This document shows, piece after piece, positions 20,266-29,269 of a stretch of DNA of 64,000 nucleotides. The translations under genes were made by a program, and so were the position numbers. The number at the start of each line of letters is the position of its first letter. The stretch's first letter is position 1. The notes under the pieces are model-generated. The model was not told the DNA's origin and did not search any database. It saw only the letters and a list, made by a program, of their open reading frames with translations. Source of the stretch: Blepharisma stoltei (taxonomy: Eukaryota; Ciliophora; Heterotrichea; Heterotrichida; Blepharismidae); NCBI GenBank assembly GCA_914767885.1, contig CAJZBQ010000057.1, positions 1,071,346 through 1,135,345 of the forward strand. Direction: 5' to 3'.

Positions 20266-21546
20266 TTAAGCTCTATCTTTTAAACGAGTAGTAAGCCGCT
20301 TTTGGTCTTCTAGATAGTTACGTCTAGTAGGTCTAAAAGAAGATGACTCCTGCATGATACTCAACTGAGAGCTGCTACTATCACTCTCCGAGCTTATCCT
20401 ACTATGCCTTTTCATAGTAGTTTTTGATCTTCTAATTACAGGTGCCCTATGTGACAAACTTTGTGATTTTGGTAAAATTTCTCTTTTTTTGTCAATTCTT
20501 TTTATGCTTTCCTCTAACTCCTGCTTTTTCTGCTTATCAATTATCGGTGGAAAATGCTCAATCACGATTTTCCCGTACTCAATTCTTTTATTCGCAAGCA
20601 ATTTTTTTTCTAATGACATATATTCTTGCTTTTCACGTTCTTTTCTATCGTTTTCAATCACATCACTCATAAATTTGCTCGAATATGTTGTAGGGCTTTC
20701 TCCCCTGCTTGCGCTTTGGGATTTTATTTTTGATTTTTCATCAATATATTTTTGGTATTTTTCTATATGATTTTCTATTTCTTCGTGCCTTACTGGTGAA
20801 TAGATTTCTCGTTTTTTGATTAAAACCGTTTTTCTTCTTTCCATTTCAGGTCTAACTACTTTTTCTTCGTATTCGTCTTCTATTTTTTTATATAGCGGCT
20901 TTTCTTTGGAAAGGCTTTTCATCTCGGTTTTTGCTTTAAATAAATTCAATTTTCTTTGCTCTCTTTTAACCACTAGTTCGTCAACTCGCTTTCTTTTAGC
21001 AAGATTAATCCTATCCATCTCGAGCTGCTGTTGCCATAAGGACTCCTCATATTCTTTTTCTTCTTCTTTTATTTCTTTAAGTTTCTGCTCTTCTTTTTCC
21101 TTCAACTTTTTAGCTCTTTCTTTTAACAATTTTTTGGCAAAATCAGCTGCATATTGATATTTTTCGTTTTCTGAAGTAAAAACAACTTTTTTCTTTTCTC
21201 TAGGCTTGCTTTCTATCATTGATTTTGCTTTTTCTTTCTTTTTTTCTTTAATCTCATGTTTGATCTCTTCAAAAAAATCATCATCACTTTTTTCATTAAT
21301 TTCTTCTTCGCTTTCTACATCACAAATAACGGGCTCCAATTCAATGACTCCTTTCTTTTTTTCTTTTCCGTTTCCTTTATTTTCTTTATTTTTCACAATT
21401 TTCACAAAATTTCCACCAAGACTTGCTATAATATTTTTCTTAACTCTTTTTATAACACTCCACGCTGCAAAGTCTTCATAGTCTTTTGATCCAATTGAGT
21501 TTAGAAGGACTTCCATATAATTTTTTAGCCTTTTTCGCTTCGGCAT
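20266..21546 (-). CDS. Lys/Glu-rich coiled-coil protein
   Basis: A 426-residue ORF starting MPKRKRLKNYMEVLLNSIGS. Most of it is highly charged coiled coil (ELEPVICDVESEEEINEKSD, KKLLKERAKKLKEKEEQKLK), followed by a Ser/Arg-rich tail (SSESDSSSSQLSIMQESS, then RRNYLEDQKRLTTRLKDRA). No catalytic motif. A structural cytoskeletal or nuclear protein is possible; composition alone does not decide. The C-terminus may continue into 19987-20220. It is divergent with RPSA, 150 bp away. Confidence 0.65.
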   Translation of the reverse strand: MPKRKRLKNYMEVLLNSIGSKDYEDFAAWSVIKRVKKNIIASLGGNFVKIVKNKENKGNGKEKKKGVIELEPVICDVESEEEINEKSDDDFFEEIKHEIKEKKKEKAKSMIESKPREKKKVVFTSENEKYQYAADFAKKLLKERAKKLKEKEEQKLKEIKEEEKEYEESLWQQQLEMDRINLAKRKRVDELVVKREQRKLNLFKAKTEMKSLSKEKPLYKKIEDEYEEKVVRPEMERRKTVLIKKREIYSPVRHEEIENHIEKYQKYIDEKSKIKSQSASRGESPTTYSSKFMSDVIENDRKEREKQEYMSLEKKLLANKRIEYGKIVIEHFPPIIDKQKKQELEESIKRIDKKREILPKSQSLSHRAPVIRRSKTTMKRHSRISSESDSSSSQLSIMQESSSFRPTRRNYLEDQKRLTTRLKDRA

Positions 21547-21695
21547 CTTCTTGAAAATCCAGACTATTTAATATATGCATTTTAATAAATAATTGATTTT
21601 TCTGAAAATAACCAATTTTTATTTATTTATAAATAAGTTTTATATCAATTTATTCATGCACTCTGCATCAAATTGGACATATTTTTTAGCCACTC

Positions 21696-22664
21696 ATGAG
21701 CCAGCAACGCAAGCAGCAAAGAGAAGAGGACATTCAGCTTTTACTTGCAGTTAAAGCACACCTTGGCACTCCTAATGTTTCAGAGCAAATGAAGCCTTAT
21801 GTTTTCCAAAAACGTGCAGATGGCTTAAACATCATCCACCTAGGCAAAACCTGGGAAAAATTGATGCTGGCAGCCAGAGCTATCGTTGCTGTCGAAAACC
21901 CAAGCGACGTCATAGTCATCAGCGCTCGTCCTTATGGCCAACGTGCAGTCCTCAAATTCTCTCAATACACTGAAACCTCTTATCTCGCTGGCAGATGGAC
22001 TCCAGGTACTTTTACAAACCAAAAAATCCCTAAATTCATGGAGCCAAGACTTATCATTGTGACAGACCCACTTACAGACCACCAAGCTTTAATCGAAGCT
22101 TCATATGCGAATGTCCCTACTATTGCATTTTGTGGTTAAGCATAAAAAAAAACTTATGTGGTAGTTTTGCACTAAATATTCACCTATAAAAATTAATAGT
22201 AATTTTTTAAAAACTGCTTTGGAAACCGATTTACTCTTGCTTTTCTTAGAAAAATGTAATGTAATTTGCTACATAGACTTAACCCATTTTGTGATACAGA
22301 CTCACCAATGAAATTTGTCGATATTGCGATCCCTTGCAATAACAAAGCTAAGAACTCAATTGCTATGATGTATTGGCTTCTAGCAAGAGAAGTGCTTTAT
22401 TTAAGAGGAGCCTTAAGCAGATCACAACCATGGGACGTAATGGTCGATTTATTCATATGGAGAGACATTGAAGCTGAAGAAAGAGCTGCCAAAGAAAAAG
22501 GAGAAGCAGTAAGAGAAACTAGACAGAGAAGAAAAGAGCAGTATGATGAAGCAGGAAACGAGGAACCAGCTGAAGGAGTAGCTAACGAAGAAAACTGGGG
22601 CGAACAAGACAACTGGGATGCAGTACCAGAAGGTGAGGGACAACCAGCCGCAGGTTGGGAATAA
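21696..22664 (+). CDS. RPSA: 40S ribosomal protein SA (uS2)
   Basis: Component of the small ribosomal subunit. The sequence matches uS2/RPSA through most of its length: [78 protein letters not shown], then [20 protein letters not shown] and [11 protein letters not shown]. The C-terminus is the usual acidic, Trp-containing tail. A 151-bp insertion (22135-22285) splits it just after IAFC. Excision to one ATTTTGTG restores [16 protein letters not shown]. All tryptophans here are UGG. Highly expressed genes like this make retention of the insertion in the somatic genome implausible. Confidence 0.95.
22135..22285. mobile_element. 151-bp IES in RPSA with 8-bp TSD
   Basis: ATTTTGTG at 22127-22134 and 22286-22293. 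Short terminal inverted repeats (GTTAAGCATA against GGGTTAAGTCTA). The insertion introduces a UAA 2 bp after the left boundary. Note that the TSD contains no TA, so excision here is not explained by simple TA-to-TA joining. Confidence 0.85.
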
Positions 22665-22783
22665 ATATAATAAATTGTATAAAGTAATATTTATTTTATA
22701 TAAGAATTAGTTCTATATTATTTATAATTTAAAGAATAATTCCATTTTAGAAAATTAATAGGATATAAATTTGAATTGGCGGT

Positions 22784-24388
22784 ATGGACAGACTAAGTGT
22801 TGATAGAATTGAAGACAGGAAAAAAAACTACCAGAAAGGCGTTGACATACTTGAAATGAAAAAAAAGCGAGAAGAAGGGGCGATCCAGCTGAGAAAGAAA
22901 AAGAGAAATGAGCACATCTGCAAGAAGCGAGCCATGGGAGTTGACAGAATTGTGGCATCAAACGATATGAGAGACTATCAGCCAAACACATTCAGCTTCC
23001 CTGCTGAAATGGTGCCTGCTGTATTAGAAAAAAGAGACCAAAGATTGGCAGCTCCTGATTATTCTGCGTTCCAAAGGTTCACTCTCTTGGTCCATTTTAT
23101 AATAGCTGAAGAAGATGAAGCTGTTTTAACCGAAGCTGCAAAAGTGTTAAGAAAACTATTAGCAGGGAACAGCCAGCCTTCTTTAAAAACCCTTGTTGAG
23201 ATTGGAATCAGTTCAAAATTAATAAAATTGCTGAGCTCAAAAAACGAGAATTTATTATCTGAAGTTTCCTGATGCTTAATTAATTTATCGTCAGGCCCCG
23301 CTGATATTTCAAGTGTTATGCTAAATCAAAACATAGCCAAAACTTTGGCTCAAGTTTTGGAAAAATGCGAGTCAGTTGAGCTTGCAAATAACTTTGCATG
23401 AATACTCGGAAATATTTCAGCAGACTCAATAGATAATAGAGACACTATTTTGGAGACTGGGGTGGTAAAAACACTTGTAGGCTTTATAAATGAAAATTTT
23501 AATGGGAGCTCTTTTGTGATTTGGACACTAAGTAACTTGTCGAAAGGGAAACCAATGCCAGAGGAGCATATTATTTTAGACCTTTTGAAGATTTTCCCTA
23601 GGGCTATTGAGACAGATAATGAAGATATCCTGGTAGATGCCTGCTGAATTTTGTCTAATATAACTGATGGTGAAAAGTACATTGATAAAGTTTCTGATAT
23701 TGGGATTATTCCTAAATTGATAGACTTATTGGCTCATCCGAGCCAAGATGTGCAAGGATTCGCGTCAAGAGTAATCGGAAATATTATCGTCAACTCTGAT
23801 AAATATACCCGGACACTGCTGAATTTAGGAATTTTAGACAATTTAGGAGCTTTATTGTACCACCCTCGCAGGTCATTAAAAAAAGAAGCTTTATTATCAT
23901 TGGGCAACTTTTTGTTTGGAAATGACGAACAAGTCGAGCTTGTTATCAGTCACCCTTGCATGAAAAATATCGTCAGATTCTTATTAGATGCTGACCAAAA
24001 TATCCGATATGAAGCTTTATGGGCTATTGGCAACGCCACCCATACCAGCAATCGAAATATAATTAAAAAATTAGAAAAATACGAAGTTTTGAAATCCCTT
24101 GTGGAGAACTTAAAAGACAAGCACCCTAAGACTCTTGTGGTAGCTTTAAAAGCTATTGACTGTATATTAGAAGCAGGGACTCAAACGAGTGCCGATACAG
24201 GAATAAACATGCTGGCCTATAAGTTTCAAGAACTTGGAGGGGTTGACATGCTTGAGTTCTTACAAAGCCACCCCAATGTGACGATTTACAATATTGCAGT
24301 CCACATTATGATGAAATATTATGGAGTTGAAGAAGACGTGGACGAGAACTTAAACGGCAGCGAGTCTAATGGTTTTGTGTTTAGTTAA
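22784..24388 (+). CDS. Importin-alpha (karyopherin alpha)
   Basis: Nuclear-import adaptor that binds classical NLS cargo and importin-beta. N-terminal IBB region (KKKREEGAIQLRKKKRNEHI) is followed by ten or so ARM repeats. The NLS-binding Trp-Asn pairs are visible as SEVSWCLINLSS, NFAWILGNIS, VIWTLSNLSKG, DACWILSNITDG and YEALWAIGNATH. Three of these invariant Trp are UGA codons (23270-23272, 23399-23401, 23645-23647), the best single proof of the code. One exon, no insertion, stop UAA 24386-24388. It is convergent with the next gene, three bases between stops. Confidence 0.95.
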
Positions 24389-24391
24389 TAA

Positions 24392-25557
24392 TTAAAGTTG
24401 TTCTGTTATAATTTCAAGCCTCGAAAACTTTTTCGAAGTTTTTTTCTTCACTATTTCAAAATCAGCGTCTTCTTTAATTTCAAATAATTAATATGGTAGC
24501 AGCGGTGACGAAATGTGTCCTTGACGAAGCACCACTTTGGGCGCCTAAAAGGTTTTATAGCCTAAATCAAGATTCGGGATTTTATCTTTGCCTAGAGCAG
24601 CCATATGTGGGCAACTTTGAGAGTCAGCTGGTGGTCATTCAAGTCCAAGTATTAGTTATCTGGGTGTTTTTGGACCATGGGTTCTTTTCCTACCGATTCC
24701 AGATGGCCGTGGCTCTTTTTCCTGGGTGCACTCTTTCTCAAGGAGGGATCGGACTGACCTTTGCCTTTATAGCGCCCGCAAAACGTGAGACAAGAAGGGT
24801 CTTTATAGCCCATAGACTCAGGGACGCAGTGCAAGCCCCAGGGTCAGGGAGAAGACTACTGTTGGTGGGGTTCTGCAATTGAGCTTACCTGGAAAACAAG
24901 GGTCTGGCGGTCGCAAGCGTGCAGAGGCATCAAATCTTGAAGACCTTAAACTATTTAATCTTAATTTCAACGACTTTGGGGGACTCGATCTTTTCATATT
25001 CGTCATAAGAAGGCAGCTCATTTTCAATAGGGCTGGAGATCTTTTCAGATTCTTCATAAGGAGGTGGATTATTTTTAATTGGGGTGTCTAAAAGCTCATC
25101 AATTTCTATTCCTTATCAGATAAATATAAGCTAAATGCAAATTTTTTAAAAATAGGAGAATTTGTAGTAAAAATAATATTTTTTCAGGCATTTTTTCATC
25201 TGGATCAGGTATTTCGTCTTCGTCCCCTAGGTTAGGTGGCGGTTGGTAGCTTCTTTCCTCTTCAGTCTCATTAATAATTTTAGACAAATTTTCAATACTG
25301 CTGTTGTCGCTCACCAAGATATCAGGCTCATCCACAGGCTCATGGATTTCTGCTGACTTGGGCTCTCCAGTATTCCTTGAAGAATGCCGAGATCTTGATC
25401 TTGAACTTCTTGATTTAGACCTCCTATACGCCTTCGTTGGGGCAGGCTTCAGCGATTTTTCGAAAAAATTAGAAAAACCATTGACAACTTCATTTGGGAG
25501 CTGAGGAGGCAAAGGCACCAAAACTTGGGTGGTTTCTTTGGTGGAGCAAGAACCCAT
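24392..25557 (-). CDS. N-myristoylated, Ser/Arg-rich PPxY adaptor-like protein
   Basis: ATG 25555-25557 gives MGSCSTKETT, a good myristoylation signal with an adjacent Cys. Then an RS-rich stretch (YRRSKSRSSRSRSRHSS), acidic segments, PPPY and related PSY motifs (NNPPPYEESEKIS, ELPSYDEYEKIES), and a basic end KTSKKFSRLEIITEQL with UAA at 24392-24394. Two insertions must go: a short AT piece (about 25110-25176; join MPEKIEIDELLDTPI) and SINE-like element 5 (24484-24958; join SPKVVEIKEDADFEIVKKK). Both joins keep frame although neither insertion is a simple multiple of three. PPxY suggests binding to WW-domain proteins such as HECT ligases; this is inference. Confidence 0.7.
24484..24958. mobile_element. 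SINE-like insertion 5 near the 3' end of the PPxY gene
   Basis: 475 bp, GC-rich, flanked by TCTTTAATTTCAA (24471-24483) and TCTTAATTTCAA (24959-24970). The left copy has one more T. Joining at the TA inside these repeats yields the frame VVEIKEDADFEIV on the minus strand. It lacks the CCCTTTCCAAC box. The 129-aa ORF inside it is not supported as a gene. Confidence 0.8.
25110..25176. mobile_element. Short AT-rich TA insertion in the PPxY gene
   Basis: TAT at 25107-25109 and 25177-25179 flanks AT-rich DNA. Excising 70 bp is required to move from MPEK to IEIDELLDT in frame. Confidence 0.7.
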
Positions 25558-25670
25558 ATTCAGTTTAATTATTACTTCTAGTATTAATGATATAATTTTT
25601 CCTAATAAATCCGCAAGCAAAGTGTTTTTACTACAAAAGAGTCAGCACTAACATTTATTTATAAATAAAA

Positions 25671-26174
25671 ATGCACATTAGACGAAGATCTGCGAAAGAA
25701 CTGAAAATTATAGACATCAACTCAGACCCAATTTTGGGCGCTTTTAGGCATGTGAAATCAAGGAGTAACTTAGAAAATGATATAACGAAATATGTGTACA
25801 CTAAGCAGACTTTTAAAAGGAGGGATTTTTCACTTGTTAAATATGATGAAATTCAAAACAAAAGTTTTTTAAGTATAAAAACTACACTAGATATCAAGCC
25901 TGCAAGTATCAGGCATGCCCTAGAGAAAATACAGAAGCCTGAGTCTATTTCACAATATCGAAGGATGCCTTCAAGAAATAAAATAGTCATCAGGGTACCA
26001 TTGGCAAAGCTTCTGCCAAGGTCGAAATCTCAAATTAATTGGATAAAATGCATAAACCAACCGTTTGTGAGTGACGGAAATCGCAGCCTGCCATATAGAG
26101 ATGGCGATCTTTATCTGAAGCGGAATTTCAGATCTTTTGGATGGAATATCCAAAACCAAATAGCTGCAAGTTAA
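25671..26174 (+). CDS. Hypothetical basic protein, 167 residues
   Basis: A single uninterrupted ORF, MHIRRRSAKELKIIDINSD to FGWNIQNQIAAS. Basic, no signal peptide, membrane segment or recognisable motif. It is divergent with the PPxY gene, 113 bp away. A short open frame of 40 codons follows at 26224-26346 (MENSITLYNRLMLGVISKNR); whether that is a gene is unclear. Confidence 0.55.
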   Translation: MHIRRRSAKELKIIDINSDPILGAFRHVKSRSNLENDITKYVYTKQTFKRRDFSLVKYDEIQNKSFLSIKTTLDIKPASIRHALEKIQKPESISQYRRMPSRNKIVIRVPLAKLLPRSKSQINWIKCINQPFVSDGNRSLPYRDGDLYLKRNFRSFGWNIQNQIAAS

Positions 26175-26387
26175 TTATCAAAATTTCCCTTGTTTTTCCT
26201 ATTAAAAATCCCTAAAAATTTATATGGAAAATTCTATTACTCTTTACAATAGACTAATGCTAGGCGTTATCTCTAAAAATAGGATACCGTCAGTCAGGAG
26301 AGAGATATTTCTTTTCATGCAAATCGGCATAAGAAAAATAGCATAATTCAGTAATCGATTTATTCAATAAATTAAAGAAGCCATAAT

Positions 26388-28246
26388 ATGTCTGTTAGAA
26401 CATCTCAAAGTAGCTATCATAGCGGGTTTTCAACCCCACACAAAGAAGTGAACTCAAGCACCAAGGCAAATAATGAAGTTCTTATTTTAACAATAAATCT
26501 TGGAAATTCCAAAGATGACATAGTCATCCACGAGTTTGATGACCCCAACATCCTTGCTAAAAGGTTCTGTGAAAAACATAATTTAGGGCTGGAAGTCGAG
26601 TCTACACTAGCAGAACACATAATTTTCAACCTTGAAAAAGTCCTTCAAGATTTATCTAACATTAATCAAAGATTGCAACAGAAAAACAGCGAGGAGAATT
26701 TTATTTCCAATGAAAATGTAAAAAAAGCTGTAACCCCAAAACCTCGGGTGGCAGCCCAGGAGAGAGTAAACGAAAGCAGGCTCTCAAAGCAAAGCTCAGC
26801 TGCCACCATGGTCAGCTATGAAGACAAATCCCCAAGTCGGTCCTTTTATAAGAATCCTGGAAACCGGCTCTATCAGCTTGGAATGATTCAACAAAAAGAT
26901 AGGGAAAATAAGTCAAAGCTCTACCAGCAGCAAAAAATGCAAAAAGAGTTAGAAGAGGTCACGTTTACCCCAAGAATTAATACAAAAAGAATAAAAAAAG
27001 TTAAAAACACTGAAAATTTGCTGATTGAAAAAGGCAAAAAAGTTAAAGAAGTGCTAAAACTGAAAATTAAAGACCAATTGGAGACAGACAGAAGGAAATG
27101 CACATTTACCCCTGAGCTGAATCCAGTCAGCTCTAGACTGGCAGCTAGGGATAGAAGCGCTGATAGAATTAATTATCTTTGTAAAGAAAAAGAAGAAAGC
27201 AAAAAGAAAATCCAAGGAAAAGCGGACGAATAGTATTTTTTATATAGTTTCAAAGAGCTTTGTCCATTTACGCCGAATAAAATTTATAAATCTTATACGA
27301 AATCGGAACTAAATGACAGCATAGATAGATTGACGAAGTCGAAAATTCAGTCTGAAGATGAGCTGGAAAAGTAAGGAATAGGCAGGTTAAGAGAAAAACA
27401 TCTGCAAGACCTGAAAAAGGATCCAGTGACTGGGCAGGAGTTTTTTACTCCTCAGATTAATAAAGGTCCGAGGACTGAAAGGCAATATTCGAATGTATGA
27501 GAAGATTTGTACTATAAAAGGTCAAATAGTCAAAGCAGGCTTTCAATATCGCCACAGAAAACATATAGTGAACTACACTGACTGGCACGGGGTGCTTTTG
27601 GCTCAGTTTCGAGCCAAAAGCACCCCGTGCCAGTCAGTGTAGTTAACTATATAAAAACGCAAGATCAGAAAAAATTATGAAAAAATTAACGGGAGAAAAA
27701 TATTATGAAATTTTTCAAAAATTAAAACCTCAAAAAGGCAAGATTTTGCATAATGAAATTGATGCATCGTTGCTAGAACGCGAGCTTTTGCTAATTATTC
27801 AGCCTTTAATTGATGAAATGAAATCAGCTAGAGAAAGCTTGTCTTTTGAAGAGTTCTGTGGAGCCATGGATGCTCTTATGAAAGTTCTCACTCCTCAAGA
27901 GAAAAATTATTTAATTTTCAATAGAAAAAAGCCTGAAAATGATAATCCATTAACAAGCAGGTCCCAATCTCCATCCTCAAGAGCAATTTTTCAAACATAT
28001 GATAGGCTGATGAAACATAAGAGAAATTTAGAAGAAAAATTAGAAGAGCAGAGAAGGTCGAATGAAGAAAAATTGCTGAGTGAGTGTACGTTTATGCCAA
28101 ATACAAGACAAAAATTAGAAGATTCTTTTACTCTATCACATGATTTAATTTTTTATATATATTATAGTATATATATTTTAATTTTTTTCAGAAAAATTCT
28201 GGGAAAGTCAGGAATCTCAGCTTTGAAAATTAATGTTTATAAGTAA
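26388..28246 (+). CDS. FTP-motif coiled-coil protein with EF-hand-like region
   Basis: Start MSVRTSQSSYHSGFSTP. Repeated F-T/M-P signatures (VTFTPRINTK, CTFTPELNPVSSR, CPFTPNKIYKS, EFFTPQINKG, CTFMPNTRQK) are spaced along a charged helical protein, a pattern seen in ciliate cytoskeletal or axonemal proteins. A segment LSFEEFCGAMDALMKVLTPQ recalls a degenerate EF-hand. Two 15-nt introns (27233-27247, 27371-27385) and one 86-bp palindromic IES (27564-27649) are removed; the join reads SPQKTYKNARSEKIMKKLTG. UGA (Trp) lies at about 27498 (NVWEDLYY). The 3' end near 28130-28246 contains an AT-rich stretch that may be another insertion, so the last 40 residues are uncertain. Confidence 0.75.
27233..27247 (+). 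other. 15-nt intron
   Basis: GTATTTTTTATATAG follows a frame that would stop at UAG. Removal joins GKADE to YFKELCPFTPNK. Confidence 0.85.
27371..27385 (+). other. 15-nt intron
   Basis: GTAAGGAATAGGCAG. Removal joins DELEK to LREKHLQDLKK and bypasses a UAA. Confidence 0.85.
27564..27649. mobile_element. 86-bp palindromic TA-bounded IES, copy 1
   Basis: Near-perfect inverted repeat: arms of about 40 bp (AACTACACTGACTGGCACGG through GGTGCTTTTGGCTC) with a 6-nt loop. TA repeats bound it. Excision of 86 bp restores SPQKTYKNARSEK in the FTP-motif gene. The almost identical copy at 39576-39661 also excises as 86 bp. Confidence 0.9.
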
Positions 28247-28247
28247 T

Positions 28248-29094
28248 TTATGGCTGCACTGAGATTCTTTTTTCGACTCTATCTACTAAGCCTTCTACAT
28301 ATTCTTTGGCAGCTGCTTCAGATGGAGAGGCTAAAGAAGGAATCATTGAGGACTCATAATGCTCTTTGGATTCTTCGACTCTATGATGAGATTCATGATG
28401 CTCATGATGTTCTTCACTATGCTCGATATGGATTTCATGACGGGTTTCCGTTATGACTTGGCGAGTTTCTGTGATGACTTGATGGGTTTCTGAAGTCACT
28501 TTGTGATGTGCTTCTTTTGAGTGCTTTTCATCAATTTTTGACTCAGTTTTATGCTCCTGGACAGCAATATCTCTAGATTCACTTCCTCCTGATTTCTTCT
28601 TCTCATGAGCTACTTCTTGATTTTTTGGCCCTGAGCTTGGCTTTGCTTCATGAGATTGGTGAACTTGGCTTGCGGCTTTTGGCTCTGAGCCAGGCTTGGT
28701 GGAGTATTTTACTTTATCTGGCTCTTTTCTTATGATTTTTGGATAATCGCATGGTCTTGGTGCTCTTGGATTTGCTTCATCCCACACAAATTCTTTTCCC
28801 TAACTCTCTTAAAATATTTTTTATGGGGAAAGAAGCTTTCGAGGCACCTTAGTTATATTGCTGAATCATGAGCTTTTAATATAGAAAATATAAATTTTAT
28901 GAGATAGTTGAAGAATAATATTTGCTATAATATAGGCAGTAAGTAAAATTTACAGCTTGTTTACATTTAAAATATTCAGCTGCAAATACTATGATATCTT
29001 GAGGCTGCAAACGAAGGATTTCTCTTGTTAAATCACGCAAAATATTAGGGAATTCTGGAGGAATAGGAAACTGTTGCAGGTATTTGGATGCCAT
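28248..29094 (-). CDS. RIIa-domain (PKA-docking type) His-rich protein
   Basis: N-terminus MASKYLQQFPIPPEFPNIL then LRDLTREILRLQPQDIIVFAAEYFK is a textbook RIIa dimerisation/docking domain, as in ROPN1-like and PKA regulatory subunits of cilia. The C-terminal part (WDEANPRAPRPCDYPKIIRK, then Ser/Glu/His-rich with HSEEHHEHHESHH) is open from about 28800 down to a stop at 28248. Between them (about 28800-28960) is an AT-rich interruption with a TAG acceptor-like end. An ATTTTA repeat suggests an IES inside an intron, but I could not define it exactly. Likely a ciliary/axonemal scaffold protein. Confidence 0.7.
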
Positions 29095-29269
29095 AACTGC
29101 TTTTAAATTATTAACTTATTTAGGAAATTCATGCTATAAAGATTAAGGAAAAGCATTTATCTGCTATAATAAGTATTAAGCCTATTAATTATATTAAAAT
29201 AATTATTATTTAAAGTAACACAAGAAGAAAATAATTAATGAATTTCAATTAGTATTATTAATTTCTATG

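Noticed and set aside
20442-21489. Hydrophobic plus-strand ORFs opposite the coiled-coil gene
   Set aside because: Antisense shadows of Lys/Glu codons, which read as Phe/Leu/Ser.
24493-25057. 129-aa ORF and its neighbours in 24.5-25 kb
   Set aside because: Most of this span is SINE-like element 5; the only supported coding is the minus-strand PPxY gene.
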